NCBI RefSeq assembly: GCF_004027225.2
Contig: NC_044289.2
Span: 1,612,001 to 1,676,000 of the forward strand
Length of the DNA stretch: 64,000 nucleotides
Source of the DNA: Strigops habroptila
Lineage: Eukaryota > Chordata > Aves > Psittaciformes > Psittacidae
Direction of reading: 5' to 3'
Both the position numbers and the translations under genes were made by a program. The first letter of the stretch is position 1; every line of letters begins with the position of its first letter. Of the stretch, positions 12,481-25,789 are shown piece by piece. The notes below the pieces were generated by a model. It did no database searches. It had not been told where the DNA came from and saw only the letters and a list, made by a program, of their open reading frames with translations.

Positions 12481-12907
12481 AAGGTGCTGGGGATATCTCC
12501 GCACCTTCCTGCAGCAGCTCAATCTCTTCATTCTGCGGCTGTAATGGGGCTAGAAACCTACTCAGCACCTTACTCCGAGCATGAACTCAGCCGGTCTGAA
12601 GGACTCAGAGAAAGCAAGGCTGGGGATGTTCTCTGGAGGTTGTGTCGCTCATCCTCCCCTGCAGCAGGGTGAGCTCTCGGTCAGATAACGAAGCCCCCTC
12701 AGCAGAGCGCCCCGTGGCATCGGTTCTGTCACTTCACTGGCTTTTATCAGTAGGATAAATCTTTGGACCATTTGCATCCATCAGCTCTTAGCATTGGAGT
12801 AAAAGGGCAGGAGCTGAACAGTGAAGGGTGGAGATGGGGAGTGGTGTTGCCCCACACTAAGGGTGTCCAGGAGCATCCATTCACCATCACTCACCAAACT
12901 CAAACAG

Positions 12908-13146
12908 CAGAGGTTTACATTGGATATTAGGAAGTTCTTCCCTGCGAGGGTGCTGAGGCGCTGGCACAGGGTGCCCAGAGAAGCTGTGGCTGCCCCATCC
13001 CTGGCAGTGTTCAAGGCCAGGTTGGACACGGGCTTGGAGCAACCTGCTCTAGTGGAAGGTGTCCCTGCCCGTGGCAGGGGGTTGGATCTGGGTGAGCTTT
13101 AAGGTCCCTTCAACCCAAACCAGGCTGTGGTTCTGTGGTTCTATGA
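12908..13146 (+). repeat. CR1 LINE fragment, 3' end
   Basis: The copy starts near TTGGATATTAGGAAGTTC, passes through GTGCTGAGGCGCTGGCACAG and GTTCAAGGCCAGGTTGGACA, and ends GTGGTTCTATGATC. It includes the last codons of CR1 ORF2 and the 3' UTR. Sense orientation. Confidence 0.94.
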
Positions 13147-14583
13147 TCAGAAAGCAAAGGAAAATGGGGAAGTTGTAGCCCAGTTTTGGTTTGTTTTTAT
13201 CTCAAGTAGAAAGTTGAGTTTCCCTTGGCAGAGTCAGTCAGTGTTTGGCTCTGGTACTGAAAGGGTCTGGAAGCGTTTCATTAAACTCCATAGGCTCTTA
13301 TGTGATCAAAACCAATTGTTTTTAAAGCTAAATCCCTCCCCCAGCACTCAGTGTTACCTCTTTGTGGGACAGGGGGAGAATCATGTGAAAAGAAATCCTG
13401 CCAAATGCTGACCTTGGACCCAAACAAGAGTTGAACTTCAGGTGGGTTTGGGGTGAAACCAGAGCCTGGTCCAGCCTGTGCTGGAGAAAAGGGGAAACAG
13501 CATCTTCCAAATTCAATCCTCTTGTGTCCCAAACACAGCTCAGGCAAAGGGTGCCGGGAGCAGGCAGTGCCCTCGGTGGGACCATGAGCCGAGTGGTGCT
13601 GCAGGGGAGCCCAGGTAAACCCAGAGAGGTCTTTGGAAGATGATGGCCACCGTAACACCATAGGCCAGGTTTAGAACAAAGGCTTTCCCATGAGCCAGCA
13701 GAACCCGTGTGAGCTACTGGCGACTGGTGCCTCCCTCATGAACTACATTTTAAGATGAAGATTCTGTGTCATCAGAAAAAAACACGTTTTGTTTTCATGC
13801 AGCATATTTAACACACACATGAGGAGGACGATGGTGGTGCCAAAGGCCCGGGATGATGGGGGGGGTGGTGTATTTTTACTTCTTTCTTTCTTTCTTACCC
13901 AGAGGAGTTCCAGTGTTTGAGCGGGTGAGGGGAGCTCAAGCAGAGCCACTGGCTGACAGATGCAGGGGAGGATGCAGGGATCAAAGACAGGGACATGGTG
14001 CACAGAGTGTGTGGGAAGAGGCTCCCACGGGAAAGCCACGGCAGGTCTGGCCCCGGTCAGGTCCCACATGTAGATCAGAGGAGCCCTTTCCAGTGTCTGA
14101 GCCTCCCTCTGCTCCCTGGCCACCCCTCACCAGCTACGCTTGGAAGGAGCTCTGGGGTTGCCGCCATGTTTGGGTACCTATGGCTGTGTCTCCATGGGAT
14201 TGTCATGCTGGCACTGACAAATGAGGGACGTGGTCATTAAACTTGCAACGGTGAATTGCTCAGATCTGACCCTGGGTCATCCAGGACCCGAGGCCATCTC
14301 TGTGGCGGCTCTTTGAGTCACTGAGTTGTGTAAGAACATCAACTTCTGTGGGTTTTGGGGTTCTCCTTAAACTGTCATCAGTGATGGAGCATCAGTGGCT
14401 CAGAACTTGGGAAGCATTAGGCCAGGCATCTTTGAAAACAAGAGTGCTCCCACGCTGCAATGCTAGCTTCACATTGCAGCCACTGGAATCGGTACCAGCG
14501 TGGTCCGAGCCTTTTTCTTACCCAAAGTTTCCAAGATGATTTTACAAAGTGAGGAATTCACAGAGTAAAGATGTACTCAAAGA
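13147..14583. other. Intergenic DNA, nothing recognised
   Basis: No gene, RNA or repeat was identified apart from a short CTTT run near 13879-13896. Open frames of up to 126 codons appear on both strands with no domain signal. Confidence 0.55.
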
Positions 14584-14781
14584 CTCACAGAATCCCAGAC
14601 TGGTTTAGGTTGAAGGGACATTAAACTCACCTAGTTCCAACCCCTGCCACGGGCAGGGACACCTTCCACTAGAGCAGGTTGCTCCAAGCCCCTGTGTCCA
14701 ACCTGGCCTTGAACACTGCCAGGGATGGGGCAGCCACAGCTTCTCTGGGCACCCTGTGCCAGCGCCTCAGCACCCCCACTG
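14584..14781 (-). repeat. CR1 LINE fragment, 3' end
   Basis: Reverse-complement CR1 starting CACAGAATCCCAGACTGG and running through TTCCACTAGAGCAGGTTGCT and GGGGCAGCCACAGCTTCTCT to GCCAGCGCCTCAGCACCC. It carries the common CTGGGCACCCTGTGCC wording rather than the AAAAGTC variant seen in three other copies. Confidence 0.95.
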
Positions 14782-17700
14782 TAATGATCCTCCCATTCCG
14801 CTCAGATTTTGTCCTGATGAACAGCTCATGGCTTATCTTAACCCTGAAGGGGTTGGTCCCTAGTTACCAGTCCCTAAGCAGACATAGCTGTGACCTGTGT
14901 GTGATGTTTCATCCTGAGGCCAGCACAGGGAGCTCCCTGGGGTCATTGTCTTTCCTGCCAAGTCCACAGGCAAGCAGGAGGGACAGGCAGGGATACAGTG
15001 CTGGGGTAAGCATGGGTGCAGGTCACCCTGTGGCTTCCCTGGGACACGCCAAGCAGCAGATGGGTGTCCCCCTCTCCTTTGGTTTTCCCTTCCTCCCAAG
15101 CGAATGAACCTCCCCTCCTGAAGCTGCTTTGCCTCTCCCCAGCAGAGCAGAGGGCAGCACTGCGCAGCCCAAGACACGACGGCTGCACATCTCTCTTCCC
15201 AAAAGGAACTTTTGACGCCGGATTTGCGGAGATTTGTTCTCATGAACTTTTCCTGCCTGTGCAGCAGGTTAAAGAGCTCTGAAGGGGAAGGAGAACTCGT
15301 GGATTGGGTCATCTCCATGGGAACATCATGGGAAGATTGATTCATGCCCCAAGAGGCGGATGCAGTTATCAGCGTGTTCCAGATCCTTTCCTGCAGAGGA
15401 AGAAACGGAGTGTTTTCAAGGAGGAAAGAATGTGAACATTTGGAATAGAAGCACTACCACAGATCCCAGCCCTTTCCAGCTGTGGGTCTACATTACCTGC
15501 CACTAGCAAGCGTTTGCCATGGCAGAGCTGTGAGTGCTCCGTCAGCCACCAAACCCACAGGGAGCTGGGCTGGTTTGCCCAGGAGAGGACAACCCTGCTA
15601 CATGGTGAGATGGTACCAGCATCACGAGCCAGATGTGAAGGTGCATAGCAAGGCTGGTGATGACCACTTGATGCCACCCAACCAGTCCTCATCTTTCCTC
15701 ATTACATCATCCCGGATGGACTCCAGGTCAGCTTGGTGAGATCTGAGCACCCAAATCTTTCTGCTACAGCATTAACCCAGAGGGTCAGAGGAGGCCAGCT
15801 CGTCCCTGCATGCCTCAGTTTCCTTCCCAAGGCCTGCTCTCCCTGGCCAGCACTGGGGACCTCACATATGCTAACCATTTTCAGGAGTGATGGTGGGCTG
15901 AAGACAAGCCCTTCAGTCCTGCTGGAGCTGAGAATGAGAGACCAGATGGTGCATGACCTGATGAAGCCCCCTGTGATCTTCTGTTTGTTATTCTCCTACA
16001 AGCACATTGCCCTGGGAAAAATCCAAGGGTTCGTTTCCAGGACCCAGGCTCTTTTCATGTGGAATAACAACTGCACCTACTCTGGCCACACGCATTGCTC
16101 ACAGGAGGCCCTGCTGCTGCTGCAGTAAGGCTTCTGGGTGCAGGGGGAGCAGTGAGGTCTCCAAGAAAACCAGGCTTTAGCTCAGCATCCAGCTCCTCCA
16201 GGGCACTCCAGCTGCAATTATCCTCCTGTCCCATGTTTGCAGAGCAGCCAACACGAGCGTCCCATCCGTGACCATCCTCCCATGGGCAATACTCCAAAAT
16301 TACTAGCAACAAGAATATTTTAACATCGAAACCTCTGCTCTGGGCAATATAGGAATTAATCATTAATAAATCATAATCCTCAGGAAGAACTTTAACATTG
16401 CAAAGCTGATTTGAAGAGCTTGTCTAAGTGCAGGAGGGGATCTGTAACACGCTGCTCTGATGGAGGATGTCTGCTTCCCTCCCATCCCTGTTAATTTCTG
16501 CTGGGCAATGAGATTTGGATGCCAGCCCCTGTGGGGTCAGTCTGTGTCTGTGTGTGCAGCACGGTCACGATTGGAAAAGATTAAGGCACACATTTGCAAT
16601 AACAATAATAATAATAATGTCCCCAGGGTGACATTTCAAATGCAAATGGAAAGAATAAAAGTATCAGTTCCTGTTATTACTTTGGTGCTGCTGTAACCAA
16701 ACCCAAGTGAAGCTGCCCCTCTGCCCTCTGAAGCTGCAGTTCTCTGCTTAGTTTCACTCCCAGCACAAGCAGACGAGGACTTGGCCACGACCTGAGAACC
16801 GAGGCAGGATGGGGCTGAAGACACAGACTCATGGTGGCACTTACCACACGCTAACCTGGCATCAGGGGTGCAGAGCAGCTGTGTGTGGTGTGGCTGATGG
16901 TTAACCCACCGTCAGAGAGCTCAGGACAGACCCATAGTGCGCCCATGGGCCCCGCTCCGGCTCTCGGGGCTCTGCAGGCGCCAGCGCTCCATCCCCTGCT
17001 CTTGCAGCCAGCGCTTGAGGCACGGGCCCAGCAGGGAAGATTTCTTTTATTTGGATTTCAGTCAGTCTGAACAGCCGTGGTTCACCTCCAGCACCCGGCT
17101 GCATCCCCCCCTCTCGCTGTGATAGCAGACACAGCCTCCTCACCATCGCGTCTGGGATGCAGCGGTGGCGGGTGTCTGCCTGTGTGCTCTGTTGCCTTTG
17201 CACAAATGCACGTAGCTGTATCCCACTAATGAGGGCATCATTTCAGCTGTAATCACAGTGTCACTCAGAGTTAGGATTTTAGTTAGAAACTCAGCACACA
17301 GTTTGTGTGTGTCCTCAGAAGAGTGGGATGGCAGCGCAGGGGTTTGGCTGGTTCAAGCCCAGAGCATGGCGCTGCCTTCCTCCTGCAAACCATCCCCGCA
17401 CAGCCCCACTCCTCAGTCCCATGGTGGCTTGTCTGGCAGTTCAGAAGCACTTCTGTAAATCAGTTTATTCACTGCAAAAAGAAGCCCTTTGGTATTTATC
17501 ACTCAGGATCAGAGTTTGGCTGCAGCAGGGGAAACTGGCAGCCAGGGAGACAGCCAGGATTTATGATCGCAGGTCCCATGGAGGCAGCACTTATCTGGGC
17601 CATGCTCCCAGTAGCTTTTAAACCAAGACAGACGACATGTTCTATTTTATGCAGCATGGATATTGTCTGAGAATGAAACTGATGATTTAAAAAACAAAGA

Positions 17701-17880
17701 GGGAAAAAAAAAGGAACTGAAACTGCTGAGGCTATTTTCAGCCACCAAGATGAATGAAACGTAAAGAAATACAACAGGTTGCAAGTTTTGAATTCTAAAA
17801 ACAATTAGTCTGAAAGCATGACAATCCAAGCAGATGCTGCCAGCTCCAAGCACTGACAAGGCAACTTTCCTGCTGGAAAA
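14782..17880. other. Intergenic DNA, no gene recognised
   Basis: About 3.1 kb. The only clear structured feature is a short AAT microsatellite. Open frames of up to 161 codons lie on both strands with no recognisable product. Confidence 0.55.
16598..16618. repeat. AAT microsatellite
   Basis: A short run of AAT units, interrupted once by AAC, spans about 20 bp. It is an ordinary simple repeat. Confidence 0.85.
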
Positions 17881-18090
17881 CCATAGAATCCCAGACTGGT
17901 TTGGGTTGGAAAGGACCTTAAAGCTCATCCAGTTCCAACCCCTGCCACGGGCAGGGACACCTTCCACTAGAGCAGGTTGCTCCAAGCCCCTGTGTCCAAC
18001 CTGGCCTTGAACACTGCCAGGGATGGGGCAGCCACAGCTTCTCTGGGCAACCTGTGCCAGCGCCTCAGCACCCTCACAGGGAAGAATTCC
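17881..18090 (-). repeat. CR1 LINE fragment, 3' end
   Basis: Reverse-complement CR1 beginning CCATAGAATCCCAGACTGG, with TGGGTTGGAAAGGACC and the TTCCACTAGAGCAGG block, ending near CACCCTCACAGGGAAGAATT. It is very similar to the copy at 14584 and belongs to the same lineage. Confidence 0.95.
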
Positions 18091-19132
18091 AACCTCTCGC
18101 TGGTCCTTGTGACTTTGGCTTCATTTACCTCCACATGAAGCAGGGAGAGATGATTGGGGCGAGGGGCAATCAGAGCCTCACCAGTGTAATAACACCTTGA
18201 GACTCCAGCTCCCCGGGACGGTGCCTCTCCCACAGCCCCCCGCACCAGTGCAGTCATTTGGGAATGACTTTGAGCTGCCCATTTCAAGGGGTTGCCCCAG
18301 AAATTCACTTTCTACCATGTAGTGAACCGGGGATGTGCGAGGGTGGGCTGAGGGCTGGGCGGGCAGGACCTGCTGCCTGCGGAGGCTCTTGGTGGCATCA
18401 GTGGAAGGAGGAGCTGCTGCAGCACTGGCGATGGATGGGCAGCACCGATGGCAGCGGGACACAGCCAGGCTCAGGGGCCTCTGGCTCACCCATGTGCCCT
18501 TCAGCAAGTCCCAGCCAGGGATGAGCTGGTTCCACCCTGAGGTCCCTGCACCGCCTGCCCAGGGCCAGGCTGATGGGGGTGTCCGCAGGTCCCAAGGGCT
18601 CAGCACTGAGCTCCAGCTCAGCCCTGTGAGCCAGGCAGAGGCATCTCAGCACGCTGCTGCCCTCCACATCACACTCCTGAGCACCTCTGCTGGGGCTTGG
18701 GCAGTCCGGAAGGACTGTTCCTATCTACGACCCCCCTCACACCCAAAGCTGACTGCAGGCAGATCCCCCCCAGGCTGCAGCACTAGGACCCAGAAAAGCC
18801 CCTTCCAGCACAAACCTATGCCAACGGGAGACTGGAGGCCCCAAGGGGCGCAGATGGGGCCAAAGAGATTCCCAACTGGCTGCACTTGTATACGGGGCAT
18901 CTCCTGCCCTTGTGACCATCAGCTGCTCCCAGGGTCAGGTCCCAGCCCAGTGCCTGGCCACGGGCATCCCCTGTCCCTTCCTGAGGATAAGGGTGTGATG
19001 GGACACTTGTGCTGACACTGGGACAGGGAACATGCAGCACCCATCCTCTCTGGTCGATGCTCCTCAGCTGAGACACATGCAGTTCATTCTGGTGGAGTTA
19101 TCCTGGTCAAGGACCAGCAAGACTGAACAACA
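18091..19132. other. Intergenic GC-rich DNA, no gene recognised
   Basis: A 226-codon open frame (18335-19015, + strand) lies here together with overlapping open frames on the opposite strand. Its translation has no recognisable domain and its composition matches GC-rich non-coding DNA, so no gene is called. Confidence 0.5.
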
Positions 19133-19245
19133 AAAGGCCAGGTTGGACAGAGCCTGGTCTAGTGGAAGGTGTCCCTGCCCATTGGGACTAGAGGATCTTA
19201 AGGTTCTTTCCAACCCAAACCTGTCTGTGATTCTATAATCCTATG
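19133..19245 (+). repeat. CR1 LINE fragment, 3' end
   Basis: Only the last 110 bp or so is present: GGCCAGGTTGGACAGAGCC, GTCTAGTGGAAGGTGTCCCT, GAGGATCTTAAGGTTC and a terminal GTGATTCTATAATCCTATGG. A gap relative to other copies removes part of the middle. Sense orientation. Confidence 0.9.
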
Positions 19246-20308
19246 GAAAAAGGGCAAAAGCACCTTTCCACCCGCAGGTCTGGGTTCCTGCTCAGGGGCC
19301 AGCACACATCCTTTTCTGGCTGAAGCAGAAAACACTTCTCAGAGCCCTGCCCCTCTGGTCTCTTGCTCACAGCAATTTGGTTTGGTGCTGTTCAGCTGTG
19401 TTATATTTAAATTACCTGCCCAGCAATTGCAGCACAGTGCAAAGCACTGTGACCACATCTGCCTGCCCTGGGGATGCCTGTATCAGCCTGCGTGTGCTGA
19501 CAGCAGTAATGCTTCTTGCCCTGGTGACTCTGCAGACACACCACCAGAGCGGCTGGGCCTTGCAGAGGCTTTGCTGAAGTTTATTAGCTTTTATAATGGC
19601 CACAAACATAATTGGATCTCAGACACGCACCAGTAACATGGTACAGAGAGAAACGAGGCCAGGTGAGGTGTGAATCAGGCGTAACTGCAGAGCTGTTGAT
19701 GTGGTTTGAGCAGAGCAGTGAGTGCTGCTGATGTGGTGGCCTTTGGGGAGGTGCTGGAGCCCATCCTTGCTGCAGTCTCACAGGTCCCACCTCAGTGGGA
19801 TGATGCTGAAGCACTTGGGCTGGTGCTGCTCCCCACAGTGCTACCTGCCCCAGCCACCCCATGCACATGTTGTGGGTATCACAGCACCATTGTGGTATGC
19901 TTGGATGGGTCACTGAGGCTCGCAGGTTGCCCCACTGCCTGCTCTGCTCCCATAGGCGCGACCAGCCAAGCTCAGGGCTGCCCATCTCTGCCCCAGTGAC
20001 TGCACCAGCCGAGTGCAGCACCATCCCCACCCTGCCCCAGGACCAGACCAGATCTGCTGGACAGTTCTTTTGCTAGTTATGGTCTGTGCTGTTCTGCCTT
20101 GCTCCTCTTGCACAATCAGACGTTGATATGTCGGTGATCAGGGTCCAGAGGTTACCACCATGAGAAGTATCTCCCAACACCTTTTCTTGGCCACCTTGGC
20201 ACAGGAGTGCGTGCACCTTCCCCTCCTCACAGCTTCCCCTCCTCAGAGCTTCCCCGCCCCAGCCTCTTGTTTGGTCCAGAGAAAGATCTGTGTTAAAGGG
20301 GAAAAAAA

Positions 20309-20335
20309 GATGATGATGATGGTGATGACGATGAA
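20309..20335. repeat. GAT-type simple repeat
   Basis: An imperfect run of GAT/GGT/GAC triplets. No function is implied. Confidence 0.8.
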
Positions 20336-20399
20336 GTCAGCAGTTTGTTTCTCTGACCTAAAGGTGTAATTCCCCAGGTGTAGTTTCAGCCTCCCTCAG

Positions 20400-21190
20400 C
20401 ACAGAGGTGTGCTGACATAAGGTCTAATCACTGCTCTAATTAAATTGATTTGTTAAATCAGTGCAGCTATATCGAGCAGATCAGGCCTAAGTTTCAATTC
20501 CGCCTCATCATAAAAAATGGTAATAAAAAGCACCTTCAAGACATCAGTGCTAAGAATTCCAACAGAGAGTTACATTTCTTGTTTGAAATCCAGTCTCGAT
20601 ATTTCTGGGATGTGGGTTTTTTTGGAAGGGGTTATGAAATCCTTGGCATTGGCAAAATTCATCTCGCATTTTGTGAAGGCCTCTGTAGGACATGCAAATA
20701 TTTATTAATGTTCCAGAAGGGTCTGAGGGGGTTACAAATCTAAAGCCCACTGAAGGTGACAATTCTCTGTTAAAAATAAAGGGGGAAAGGAAGCAAAAAA
20801 CACTCATTATTTTTAAAATCAGTTTCATAGTTCTTTTTATTCCGCATTTGAGATTGATTATTGTTTCCTTATAAAGTGTTCTCATTACTTCCTCCCTGAC
20901 AAAATTACTTTGAAGTAGTTATTCCCACTTAAGGTTTCAGTGGATTTCCTCATCAGGGGCTCATGCTTAGGCTTTCATAGCCGTTACAATACTAACATTG
21001 CATGTTATTTTAGGAGAGATTTATGTTCCAGCTAAACCCCTGACAAATAAATTTAAACCCAGAGACACAGACATTTTTATATCTAATTTGATAAAAGGCA
21101 CAACTTTGGCCAGATTCACTCCAATGGAGTCTATTAATAAGCTGCAATAGCAGCTCATTGGATTTTCAGTCTTAGCCCAATAGCAGGACA
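20400..21190. other. AT-rich block, candidate non-coding element
   Basis: Nearly 800 bp is AT-rich, non-repetitive and CpG-poor, with homeodomain-like TAATTAAATTGATT at about 20437-20450. It stands out from the GC-rich surroundings. This resembles conserved intergenic elements, but composition is the only evidence. Confidence 0.3.
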
Positions 21191-22436
21191 AGACCAGGCT
21201 TGAACACAAACATCACCCAAAAACCTCTCCAGCCTGATGTGCCGCTGCCTGGGGACACTGCACCCCACCGGGACATCACATCTGTCACCAGCACCCATGG
21301 GTGCAAGTGCTGCTGGCTCCTGGCTTTGCTCTGTGGGATGAAGCGTGGTGGTCCTGCCCTAAGGAACAACCCCAGCACGCTCAGCGCCTGCCTCTGCCCG
21401 TGTGTGGCTGCATCTCGACCCTAAGCCAAGGATTTGCACCCAGGCTGGGCCTGGGCACGGTCTGATGGGTCTGTGAGGGGTGCTAAGGTGTAACCCACCT
21501 GCAGGGAGAAGGTGGCCCTTAGCAGACCCAGCTTTGAGCTACCTCTGCTCAGTAATGGCACTGTTCATCAGGCTGATGAGCTTAGACCTGAGAACACCCT
21601 CACTCCTTTAAATCATTCTCACCTCATCAGCAGAGGAACCCACAGCTGCACGTCTCACCGCATCACCTCTGCTGGTAGGGAGGAGCCATGAGCCTCATTT
21701 GCCAGATGATGAGCTGAAGCACAGAGAGGCTAAAAGCAGGGTAGCCTGTAGCAAGCTGCCTTTGCTGCAGGGGGTTTGTAACCCCAGAAGTGGGGCCTAT
21801 TTCCACCTTAGCTTTGCCAAGTGCCAACTTGCAAAAGACCTTCTGGTTTATTTTCCTTTTGTGCTGAGAGGGAACCAGGTCTCCCCAGAGCCTGGAAAGA
21901 TGCAAGATGCTGCATGTGCCTGCTGAGGTCCCCCATGGCAGAAACGCTTGGAGCTGCTGCTGAGACACCCGGTAAGAGCTGCCAGTGTGGTCTGGCTATC
22001 CAAGGACAGCAGCCCTGCTGAAGGGGTGCAGGATGGTGCACCGAGCAGGGTGCAGCACTTCCATGGCAGTCCCTGCCGGCCATCCACTGCTGCTGTGGGA
22101 AAGCAGCAATCCGGTGAGCATGGCTACAAGCATCACCCAAGAACATGAGTCTGTGCCAGAGCAGGAAAGGAGCAGCTCCTGAAGCCCTGGGAGCACAGGG
22201 GTTTCTCCCCTCTCCGGGAAGCACTGCCCAACTGCATGGCACCATTGAAGCTAATAGGGCCATTCACGCCTCATTCAGGCTTTGAAGTCCAAACGCACTC
22301 CCTTGTCGCCTGCAAGGCACCCAGCAAAGGGGCAGCTCTCTGTGGTTTGAGGGTTCCCTTCCATGGAGTTTTTGGGGCTGGGGCTAGAACTGAACTTGGG
22401 CTCTCAGGCTAAAGCAGGTCTTTGGCACTAGTCGTT

Positions 22437-22449
22437 GGGGGGGGGGGGG
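22437..22449 (+). repeat. Poly-G run
   Basis: Thirteen consecutive G residues. Such a run may form a G-quadruplex with others nearby and is also prone to sequencing error. Confidence 0.85.
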
Positions 22450-23852
22450 CAATGGCATTTTGTGTGTTGGATGGGAAGACGTACCAAGAGTCTCTGCTGG
22501 ATTTCCAGCTCTTGCCATGGACTCGAGCTCGGTTCAGAAGTGCTCCTGCGTTGAGCTGGGCGGTCTCTAGGATACGTCTGGCGCTTGGGCGATGAGCATC
22601 AGAGCTCCTGTGGATTTTGGATGGGTTCAGGCTGCTCAGATCTCCTGGAGTTGGGCCCAGCATTCTTCACGTGGAGCAACTGCACGGATGGAAGTAGTCC
22701 AAGTGAGCAGTTTCTTTCCCAAAATGGGGATTCTTCTTTCCTTTGGATGGGAAACACTACAGACAGGGGAACATTATCTCATTGTGCTGTGAAGGAGAAC
22801 CATTTATCAACTGTGGGTACCAAATTTAACTCTGGGTATTTTTTAATAGCAGTTCTGGTATGAATAGAAGCGTTTGGACCCTTTCCTTGCAATGTCAGGA
22901 ATCTGCATCACAGAATTATGTCACTATGTGAGAAACAGCAACTGAGCTCAGCTACGGGAGAGAAAAAGAAGTGAAAGCAGCTAGCTTAAATCCATGGAAA
23001 TGCGCTGCAGGGCACAGGTTATATGAGATGGCTCCTTACCTCGGCTCTATGTGCAACACGTTAACACTCAAAAAGAGCCGTCCTCTTGCCTCCTACACTT
23101 GCCACGTTATTCAAGGGTGGCTCTCCTGTGCTCGGGGCTCCCACAGCACCCACACTGCTGCTGGAGCTGGCGATGGGCTCACCTCCAAGCACTGCTTGGC
23201 ACAGTGAAGCCAGGAAGATGGGCTGAAGCAAGGTGCTGCGTACGGGCTTCTCTGAAGCAGGAGAGTCGCTCTGATTTGCTAGAAGCAGGGAGGCAATGTG
23301 GCATAGGGGAATATACATGCCTGACTGCATTCAGCATTAGCTAATGGTCTTCCAGCAACCACAAACCACCACGCAGATGTGTATGGGTTTGTATGTTAGC
23401 TGGCTCCTGGGGAAAACACAGTTACACGCTCCTTAGATGATGATCCAAATGTTCTTCCCACTATACCAACCTTTCTACCACTCCGGGCTCCCTTAGCCAT
23501 GGCAAATGAGGACATAGTAAAGCTCAAGTGATCCCACCTATTGTTTTCTAACTAATAATTCCCCAGGACTCCTGCAAGCTGCTGCTGTCCCACGTGAAGC
23601 TCTGCAATTCAGACTGACCTTTGAAAGCTCCCACTTACAATGGTATCTGCTGGTACTGCTTAATTTGCTCCCCTGTCTTACATCTGCAGCTGTGAATAAT
23701 TGCTGCAGGTTATTAAAGTGGAAAACAAAGAGCTTTCAAAGCCCTGAAATGACTGAGTTTCAATACATTGGAGAGTAGGTAAAAGGTATGAGTGTTTTGA
23801 GCAGGTTACCCTGATGGAAAATGAGAGGGGAGTCACGTATCTGCCTCTTCCT

Positions 23853-23892
23853 ACTTTGTGCAAGTGCCACTTTGTGCAAGCGCCACTTTGCT
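23853..23892. repeat. 16-bp tandem duplication
   Basis: Units of ACTTTGTGCAAG(T/C)GCC start at 23853 and 23869, with a partial third unit from 23885. It is a small local duplication. Confidence 0.85.
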
Positions 23893-25789
23893 CTAGTGAC
23901 AGCAGGTTTACAGGGAACCATGCACATCAGGCAGGCGCCTCGGGCTGTGAAACACTGCAGACCAGCAATAGGAGTACCCAAACCACAGCTTTTACAAATG
24001 GGTAAGACTCAAAACTCGTGACAGGCTTTTACAAATGAGATTTTTGGGGGTTAAATCTGGTTTGTAACTGGTCTTTAATTACCTCTTCCCAGCAGAACGC
24101 TCTTGTTGCATATGCAGAAGTTTGGGATTTTTTTCCCTTAAAATGTCAGTACCAGAAACTTGCTGCTCCCTCTAACAAAAATAGAGTCTCTTACAAAAGA
24201 TAATCAAGGAAAGCAAGTGAACTTGGCTACATGGGACTGCTAATAAAACTGCACGAGTTGCAATGCTGTGTTCCACCCCCTGCCTTCTGAAAGAGGGTCA
24301 CAGACCTCAACTTTTAATATTGTAATAAACTTACCAAGCTTTGGATGTATGTAATTACCAAATCTGTTTCACTTTCGAACTTGAAATGTATCATATAATA
24401 AAGTTGAATAGAAAAGAGAATTAACTATAGGAACACAATGTAGGTGGCTTCACCTCAGGCTAAAAGCCAGGTAATGGCTTGGAAAGAGGGCTAGGGAGGG
24501 TGTAGGGGTTCGGATGTATGGGATTTGTGTTGTGTGTTGGTGCTAGAGTCTCACTTTTGTATCTACCTTTAGCTTAGGCCTGGCACAGCACAGCATGGTT
24601 TTGGCCTGAGCACCACCATGACCCCATGGAATCTGTGCTGGCTCGGATGCTCAGGGAAGGCAGGAGTCCTGGTTCTGCTGCATGGAGCACTGCCCAGCCT
24701 CTGGGGTCGCCTTTGACAAAGCCTGTGCAGAGACCCAAGAGCCTGGGGAAGCTGCTGCGCCCCTGAAATCCCTGCTTCAGCATCCAGAAAGGTGCAGGGC
24801 AGAAGTGGAGGCTGAAGCACAAGCCTGGCCTGGCCAGGGGGTTTTCTGCATTTACAGCTCTCATCCATGCACAAGAGTGGGGACCAGGCTGCAGCAAGAT
24901 GTAGGGTCCCATCCCCACGCAGGATGGCAAAGCTGGTCAGGAAAAAGGCACCCACCTTCCTCTCCCAAACCAGGCAAACTGAGCACAGCAGGAAGCCCTG
25001 AGTACACCAAATAAATCAAACCTCCCATTCACCAGCATGAACAAGTGGAGGGTTTCCTCCACGTTTTATATCCAGGACGATTTATGATTTAATTTAAAGA
25101 TGTAGTTTCCAGCCATTTCTTTTTGCAAGCAATCACCTAGGCTACATTAACCTGATAGTGATGTACTGCAGGCCCAGGGAGCCCTGGAGAGACAGAGAGA
25201 GACAACAGCGCTCAGAGGCGTGATCTTCCCCCATTTATCTTGACAGGGTGTGCACAGCCTTGCCTGGGAAGCACGTTAACCACTGCACTGCCAGCCCCTG
25301 GCCGTACAGCAGTGTCCTGGTGGGCCTTTCTCTTCCTCGGCGAGAGCCTCCCCAGCAACACGGATGGGAGCTCGGAAGGGCCTGAGGGAGGAGCAGTGCA
25401 GGTTGTGGGCATGGCGGGGTCCTGTGAGATCAGGCAGGTTTTTAATCCTGCAGCTTGTTGTAACACATGCAGTGGCGCTGGTGGTACCGTTTAATGTGCT
25501 TTTGGACAAGTTGTGATCTCCTTGCTCCTCCTGGGGTCTAACAGCAGAGCAGGGGCTCGGCGCAGGCTCTGCTCAGGCCCCGGCCTAACACTGTGGGAGA
25601 TGAGAGGACCTACCACTCCCAGGCTGTCCTGCATGGAGAGACCCAGCCGCTGCACCCCTGACGGCAGCGAGGAGAGCCCCAGAAGCTGAGCCCCCTTTCA
25701 TCTCCTTCTCGTGAGCGAGGGGCAAACACCTCTTTCAACAGCAGTGGTGCCTGAAACAGCCTTTTCATTCTGTTTATCTTTAAAAACCG

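Noticed and set aside
11837..12568. 243-codon antisense frame with RYT-like tandem residues
   Set aside because: The repeated residues come from the 9-bp and 19-bp DNA repeats and GC-rich sequence. There is no domain or gene structure.
18335..19015. 226-codon open frame
   Set aside because: GC-rich intergenic sequence with overlapping open frames on the other strand, no recognisable domain and no splice context.
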